Below are positions 6,431-10,217 of a stretch of 10,217 nucleotides of DNA, in pieces; the stretch's first letter is position 1; every line of letters begins with the position of its first letter. This DNA is from Clostridiales bacterium (GTDB taxonomy: Bacteria; Bacillota; Clostridia; Saccharofermentanales; Saccharofermentanaceae), in contig DNAE01000107.1 in NCBI GenBank assembly GCA_003543635.1, positions 1 through 10,217 on the forward strand, read 5' to 3'. The position numbers and the translations under genes were made by a program. A model generated the notes under the pieces. That model saw only the letters and a list, made by a program, of their open reading frames with translations, made no database searches and was not told the origin of the DNA.

Positions 6431-8205
6431 TGGTATCAGATGTTTCATTTTACGAAGATAAAGTAAAGGATCTCGACGTTTTGTTGGGATCGAAGGATAT
6501 AACAAACCGCAGGTTAGGTGCTCTGCGGCTTTTCTTTTTTATTGTTTCACTGTTCATGTTCCTTGCGGGGTATTTCCTTAAGAAGAATACGATCCTGATG
6601 TGTTCGGCGATCCTTCCCCTGGCGGTATTCCTCGTCCTTGTCGTCGTCCACGGCAAGCTTAAAAAGGAGATAGCCGTTCTCGAGAAGAAAAGGGAGGTAA
6701 CCTCCCTTTATATCGCCAGGATAAACGGTGATTTTGAAAGCCTTAAGGACGGCGGTTCCGAGTTCGAGCCCCAAAGGCACGACTATTCCCTTGATCTGGA
6801 CGTATTGGGAGATCATTCCCTTTTTGCCCTTTACAATATCTCCGAGACTTTCTACGGCAGGGAGGAGTTCGCGGATCTTCTCCTGGGTAAGAAGAGCGGA
6901 AGCGAGAGGTCTTCCGGTGCCGTCAAGGAACTTATGGGGAAGAGGGATCTTCTGATCGACTACCAGTGCGAAGCGTCTGATCCCGACATAAATAAGAACA
7001 AGAGGGCATTGATCAATTTCTCGGTGAGGGATAAGGATATAGGGGATAAGAAGAGAAATCTCGCAAGATTTCTCCCCTTTCTTTGGATAATAGTACCCGT
7101 TGTCTTCTTTATCTATGAGCCCTTTGCCTCCGCGGCGATCCTTTTGATCATGGCTGTCAATACTGCGGTCAGGTTCTTCGTTGCCTCCGTTTACGATGAA
7201 GACCTCACCCTGGCAAACGGCGTCTCCAAGCAGGCGGATGCCTTAAGGAAACTCTTCCTTTTACTGGAGAACGAGAACTTCGAGGATCCCTACATGAAGG
7301 AGCTTATAGCAGCGGGAGAAAAAGGAGATGTCAGTGTCTCCTCCTGGCTCCGGGAGATCTCCTCGGCATGCGCTCTTTGTAACCTCAGGGCGCAGCCCCT
7401 TTTCGCTTTGCTCTTAAACTGTGTTCTGCCCTTTGATCTTCTCTGTGCAGACCGTCTTTTCACCATGTCCCGTAAGTACGGCGATTGCTTCAGAAAAGCC
7501 CTGCCGGCCTTATCTTCCATAGAGGCCTTGATGTCCTGCGCGGTGGTGGGTCTTGTCTCCGCGGAGTCCTGTTTTCCGGAGTTTACCGAGGGAGCATATT
7601 TTGAAGGGGAGGACATAAGGCATCCCCTCCTGGACCCTGCCAAGTGCGTTCCCAATTCCATTAAGCTCGACAAGACTAAGGCCCTTATCACGGGTTCCAA
7701 CATGTCCGGTAAGACGACCCTCATCAGGACCGTCGGCATCAATGCACTCCTTGCCTACGCGGGAGCTCCCGTCCCGGCGAAAAGAGTCACCCTCGGGAGA
7801 ATGAAGATCGTAAGCTCCATGAGGATAGTGGACAGCATTGAAGAGCAGATGAGTACCTTCAGGGCAGAGCTCGTGCGGATCGGAAGGATAATTGAAGTTG
7901 CTAAGGAAAATGTCCCCATGCTCTTCCTGATCGACGAGATCTTCAGGGGAACCAATTCCGCCGACAGGACCGAAGGTGCCCTTATCGTTCTCCAGAATCT
8001 TGACAAAAAACACATAATCGGACTCATGACCACCCACGATTATGCACTATGTGACAGAGTTTCCGATACCATGGAAAATATCGTTTATTATCATTTCTCC
8101 GAGAAGTATAATGACGACAGTATTTCATTTGATTATAAGCTTCATGACGGCGTTTCCCATGAATCGAATGCCAGATTCCTCATGAAGCTCGTAGGGATAG
8201 AATAG
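6430..8205 (+). CDS. Membrane-anchored MutS-family ATPase
   Basis: The protein has 591 residues. The C-terminal third is a clear MutS ATPase domain: RHPLL (397-401), VPNSIKL (407-413), Walker A GSNMSGKTT (422-430), the STF signature in EEQMSTFRAEL (471-481), Walker B LFLIDEIFRGTN (498-509) with Asp502-Glu503, and the TTHDYAL switch (534-540). It ends with GVSHESNARFLMKLVGI, equivalent to the dimer-helix end of MutS. The mismatch-reading domain, connector and clamp of true MutS are missing. Instead there are two predicted transmembrane pairs, at about 33-50/55-75 and 213-229/231-252, with a charged segment between them. It therefore belongs to membrane-bound MutS-like proteins, which have no settled function; mismatch repair is unlikely. 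It starts at ATG 6430 within the sirtuin TGA and lies eight bases before lysA, so it is part of one operon. Confidence 0.88.
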   Translation: MVSDVSFYEDKVKDLDVLLGSKDITNRRLGALRLFFFIVSLFMFLAGYFLKKNTILMCSAILPLAVFLVLVVVHGKLKKEIAVLEKKREVTSLYIARINGDFESLKDGGSEFEPQRHDYSLDLDVLGDHSLFALYNISETFYGREEFADLLLGKKSGSERSSGAVKELMGKRDLLIDYQCEASDPDINKNKRALINFSVRDKDIGDKKRNLARFLPFLWIIVPVVFFIYEPFASAAILLIMAVNTAVRFFVASVYDEDLTLANGVSKQADALRKLFLLLENENFEDPYMKELIAAGEKGDVSVSSWLREISSACALCNLRAQPLFALLLNCVLPFDLLCADRLFTMSRKYGDCFRKALPALSSIEALMSCAVVGLVSAESCFPEFTEGAYFEGEDIRHPLLDPAKCVPNSIKLDKTKALITGSNMSGKTTLIRTVGINALLAYAGAPVPAKRVTLGRMKIVSSMRIVDSIEEQMSTFRAELVRIGRIIEVAKENVPMLFLIDEIFRGTNSADRTEGALIVLQNLDKKHIIGLMTTHDYALCDRVSDTMENIVYYHFSEKYNDDSISFDYKLHDGVSHESNARFLMKLVGIE

Positions 8206-8213
8206 GAGGAACC

Positions 8214-9464
8214 ATGAAGTCTTTTATCAACGAATCCGATTTTTTGAGGGGAGTTTCCGCGTCAAAACTGCTTAAGGAGTACGGCTCACCCCTTTATGTC
8301 TATAACGAGGAACTGCTCCGCAAGTCCATGAGGACGGTGGCTTCCATCATCACCAAGTACCCTTATACGGCGAACTTCTCCATGAAGGCCAATTCCAATC
8401 TAACGATCCTCAAGATGTGCCTTGAGGAGGGACTTAACTGCGATGCCATGAGTGAAGGGGAGATAAGGCTCCTCATGAAGGCGGGATTCCCCAAGGAGAG
8501 GATCTTCTTCGTACCCAATAACGTTTCTTCGGATGAACTCAGATTTGCCATTGAGAACGGTATCCTGACGAGCCTCGACAGTATCGATCAGCTCGATATG
8601 TACGGGGAGCTCAATCCCGGTGGAAAGTGCTCCGTAAGGCTCAATCCCGGCGTGGGTGCGGGTCACCATCAGAAGGTGGTAACCGCGGGTAAGAACACCA
8701 AGTTCGCCATCACCGACGACCAGCTGGACCTTATGTTCGAGACGGCAAAGAAGCACGATCTTAAGATCGTCGGCATCAATCAGCACATCGGTTCCCTTTT
8801 CATGCAGGGGGATCAGTTCCTTGCTGCAGTAAAGAATCTGCTCCATATGGCCGAGAGGTTCGAGCATCTGGAGTTCATCGACTTCGGCGGCGGCTTCGGT
8901 GTGCCCTACCATAAGGTATCCGAGAACGAGGCGCCCTTCGATTTTTCGAAGTTCAATCCCAAATTCGAAGCTATCCTGGACGAGTTCGTTGAAAAGCTCG
9001 GCTATGCGCCCCTTTTCAAGACAGAGCCCGGCAGGTACACCTGCTGTGAGGGCGGTATCCTCCTGGGAAGCGTTCACGCCGTAAAGACAAACGGCGATAA
9101 GAAGTTCGCAGGTACCGATATCGGTATGAATATCTTGGCAAGACCCACCCTTTACGGATCCTGGCACGATGTGGAGATCTTAAGGGACGATAAGCCCGTT
9201 ACGGAAGGCGAGAGGGAGACTGTCACGATCACGGGAAATATCTGCGAGTCCGGTGATATCATCGCGGGTGATCGTGATCTGCCCAAGATGAGAAGGGGAG
9301 ATATCGTCTGTGTCCTCGATGCGGGAGCCTACGGCTATTCCATGGCATCTAACTACAACTGCAGGCTCCGCCCTGCGGAAGTGCTCATCAAGGACGACGG
9401 ATCCGTGGAACTCATCAGGAAAAGAGACACGTTTGAAGACCTTTTCAAGGGATTTGATATATGA
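8214..9464 (+). CDS. lysA: Diaminopimelate decarboxylase
   Basis: This 416-residue, full-length PLP enzyme of the alanine racemase/group IV decarboxylase fold converts meso-2,6-diaminopimelate to L-lysine and CO2, the last step of lysine synthesis. Lys58 in FSMKANSN is the Schiff-base lysine. QHIGS (190-194), the phosphate-binding FGGGFGVPY (224-232), EPGRY (271-275), ICESGDIIAGDRDLP (343-357) with the partner-subunit Cys344, and GAYGYSMASNYN (371-382) all match the family. AGGAGG at 8204-8209 overlaps the upstream TAG stop and sets the ATG at 8214, so translation is tied to the MutS-like gene. No other lysine-pathway gene is nearby and there is no room for a lysine riboswitch. A carboxynorspermidine decarboxylase or other relative is the main alternative, but the CESGD and GAYG blocks fit LysA better. 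Confidence 0.9.
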   Translation: MKSFINESDFLRGVSASKLLKEYGSPLYVYNEELLRKSMRTVASIITKYPYTANFSMKANSNLTILKMCLEEGLNCDAMSEGEIRLLMKAGFPKERIFFVPNNVSSDELRFAIENGILTSLDSIDQLDMYGELNPGGKCSVRLNPGVGAGHHQKVVTAGKNTKFAITDDQLDLMFETAKKHDLKIVGINQHIGSLFMQGDQFLAAVKNLLHMAERFEHLEFIDFGGGFGVPYHKVSENEAPFDFSKFNPKFEAILDEFVEKLGYAPLFKTEPGRYTCCEGGILLGSVHAVKTNGDKKFAGTDIGMNILARPTLYGSWHDVEILRDDKPVTEGERETVTITGNICESGDIIAGDRDLPKMRRGDIVCVLDAGAYGYSMASNYNCRLRPAEVLIKDDGSVELIRKRDTFEDLFKGFDI

Positions 9465-9471
9465 TTTCTTG

Positions 9472-9497
9472 AAAAACTGAAACAATAACAGATTTTT
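9472..9497 (+). terminator. Weak possible terminator after lysA
   Basis: Eight bases after the lysA stop, AAAAACTG can pair with CAGATTTTT around a nine-base loop, with one bulged A, and the 3' arm ends in five T. The stem is almost all A-T and has only two G-C pairs, so stability would be low. It is the only hairpin candidate at the end of the unit. Confidence 0.28.
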
Positions 9498-9502
9498 GTC
9501 AC

Positions 9503-9520
9503 AATTTGTTCAAATTTGTT
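9503..9520. repeat. Tandem AATTTGTT direct repeat upstream of the kinase-like gene
   Basis: AATTTGTT occurs at 9503-9510 and again at 9513-9520, exactly ten bases apart, about one helical turn. The second copy includes most of the palindrome CAAATTTG (9511-9518) and runs into the -35 element of the predicted promoter. The spacing and position would suit a regulator binding one face of the DNA, but low-complexity AT sequence could give this by chance. Confidence 0.4.
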
Positions 9521-9548
9521 TGCCACACTATTATATTTATTATAAAAT
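9520..9548 (+). promoter_or_regulatory. Predicted sigma-A-type promoter with near-leaderless start
   Basis: TTGCCA (9520-9525) matches the -35 consensus at five of six bases. TAAAAT (9543-9548) matches the -10 at five of six, with an ideal 17-base spacer. Transcription would start near 9555, two or three bases before the ATG at 9558. The overlapping alternative -10, TATAAA at 9541-9546, would move this by only about two bases. No Shine-Dalgarno sequence precedes the ATG, which fits a leaderless mRNA. Confidence 0.6.
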
Positions 9549-9557
9549 ACTAAAAGT

Positions 9558-10217
9558 ATGGCACTTGAAGCATTAGGACAATACAGATCTCTGGTAGTCG
9601 ATTATTCGATAATAAGGGAATATGCCGGCACGGCGTTGTTCGGCGAATTCCTCGACCTTATCGTTTCTTCTTCCGCGGACATTTATGTTTCCAAATCCTT
9701 CAAGTTGCTCCACTATTGCGTTATCCACCAGGCAGACACAAAGAATGCATCAGCTTCAAATGCCATGCGAGATTTTTGCAGTCTTTTGTTGCCCGGAAGG
9801 AAGCTCCATTCCGTTCAGACCACCGAGACGACGGAGTTTATGGCAGGTATTGCGGAACTTCCGGATTGCTGCATCGTCACTACGGCCACGGGTATATTCA
9901 CAAAGAGGCTCCTGGAGAAGAAGCCCGGATTTAAGTGTGACCTGGCCATGCTGGAAGCGGGAAAGGTCACGATCTACCACGGTCTCGATGATCTTCTTTC
10001 CAACTACGAGCTTCAGAAGATAAGTCCCCTTGCATCGGTCAACAAGTATCTTGAGGCATCCGCCTTCTGTAACGTGGGGGACACCGTAACCACAGGGGAG
10101 CAGAAGCCCATCGTCCTCACCAAGAGGATCAGCAGCGGAGCGGAGGGAATGGTATTTGCCACCGATAATCCCAAGCTGGTCGCCAAGATCTATCACAGGG
10201 GGGTGATCACGCCCCTC
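9558..10217 (+). CDS. PIN-like domain joined to protein-kinase-like domain, 5' part
   Basis: The frame is open from ATG 9558 to the end of the window (220 codons), so the gene is cut at its 3' end. An in-frame stop at 9543-9545 and the lack of other early starts fix the ATG, even though no ribosome site is present. The N-terminal part resembles a PIN-type nuclease fold: a hydrophobic strand ending in Asp15 (SLVVDYS, 11-17), a helix (FGEFLDLI), a strand (DIYVSKSF, 41-48), and CIVTTATGIFTKRLLEKKPG (105-124) in the place of the usual TxD strand and helix. The usual late Asp is not evident, so nuclease activity is doubtful. From about 186 a kinase-like start appears: ISSGAEGMVF (191-200) as a glycine loop and VAKIYH (208-213) with Lys210 as the ATP-contacting lysine. 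This resembles kinases I recall from stress-response (Ter-type) loci. The PIN call is tentative and the kinase call is moderate; the catalytic loop lies outside the window. Confidence 0.65.
   Translation, partial: MALEALGQYRSLVVDYSIIREYAGTALFGEFLDLIVSSSADIYVSKSFKLLHYCVIHQADTKNASASNAMRDFCSLLLPGRKLHSVQTTETTEFMAGIAELPDCCIVTTATGIFTKRLLEKKPGFKCDLAMLEAGKVTIYHGLDDLLSNYELQKISPLASVNKYLEASAFCNVGDTVTTGEQKPIVLTKRISSGAEGMVFATDNPKLVAKIYHRGVITPL

Noticed and set aside
5558..6505. Antisense open frame of 315 codons opposite the sirtuin gene
   Set aside because: The + strand encodes an intact sirtuin with all motifs; the reverse product shows no recognisable domain.
6430..8205. Classical MutS or MutS2 mismatch or recombination protein
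   Set aside because: No mismatch-binding Phe-x-Glu domain, clamp or Smr domain is present, the N-terminal half is membrane-spanning, and the length of 591 is too short.
8400..9167. Antisense open frame of 255 codons opposite lysA
   Set aside because: Complete LysA motifs on the + strand explain the sequence; codon bias alone can keep the reverse frame open.
9622..10023. 133-codon + strand open frame within the PIN/kinase gene
   Set aside because: It is in a different frame, Arg/Ser-rich, without a ribosome site, and overlaps a longer frame that begins behind a good promoter and contains kinase-like motifs.

Overview
The window is a gene-dense, fully co-directional stretch of bacterial chromosome: seven complete or near-complete genes and two partial genes at the edges, all on the + strand, with strong AGGAGG-type ribosome sites and very short spacers. 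Moderate GC, heavy use of AGG/AGA arginine codons, a divergent topoisomerase IV pair and a membrane-anchored MutS-like ATPase suggest an anaerobic Firmicute of class Clostridia (Lachnospiraceae/Ruminococcaceae-like, probably gut or rumen). This taxonomic call is inference from protein resemblance remembered without a search.

Layout. (1) 1-3095: the 3' part of a ParE-type topoisomerase subunit B, overlapped by 4 nt by a complete ParC-type subunit A. (2) 3111-5003: a membrane-anchored extracytoplasmic protein with TPR-like helices and a NodB/polysaccharide-deacetylase fold whose catalytic Asp pair and metal-binding His pair are all substituted. (3) 5004-5100: an AT-rich gap with a possible promoter. 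(4) 5101-9464: a tight four-gene unit of a soluble bacterial PH-domain protein, a zinc-containing sirtuin with a long basic tail, a four-TM MutS-family ATPase and diaminopimelate decarboxylase LysA. (5) 9465-9557: an AT-rich gap with a near-consensus promoter placed so that the next transcript would begin within a few bases of its ATG. (6) 9558-end: the start of a protein with a PIN-like N-terminal domain joined to a protein-kinase-like glycine loop and lysine, cut off by the window end.

Functionally the window mixes chromosome topology (ParE/ParC), cell envelope (degenerate deacetylase), NAD-dependent deacylation, an unassigned membrane ATPase of the MutS family, and lysine synthesis. The most interesting points are the pseudo-deacetylase, the PH-sirtuin-membrane MutS cassette, the probably leaderless PIN/kinase fusion, and the Met in place of the quinolone-contacting Ser in ParC. 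No RNA genes, CRISPR arrays, insertion sequences or prophage genes were seen. No gene-free stretch exceeds 100 bases.
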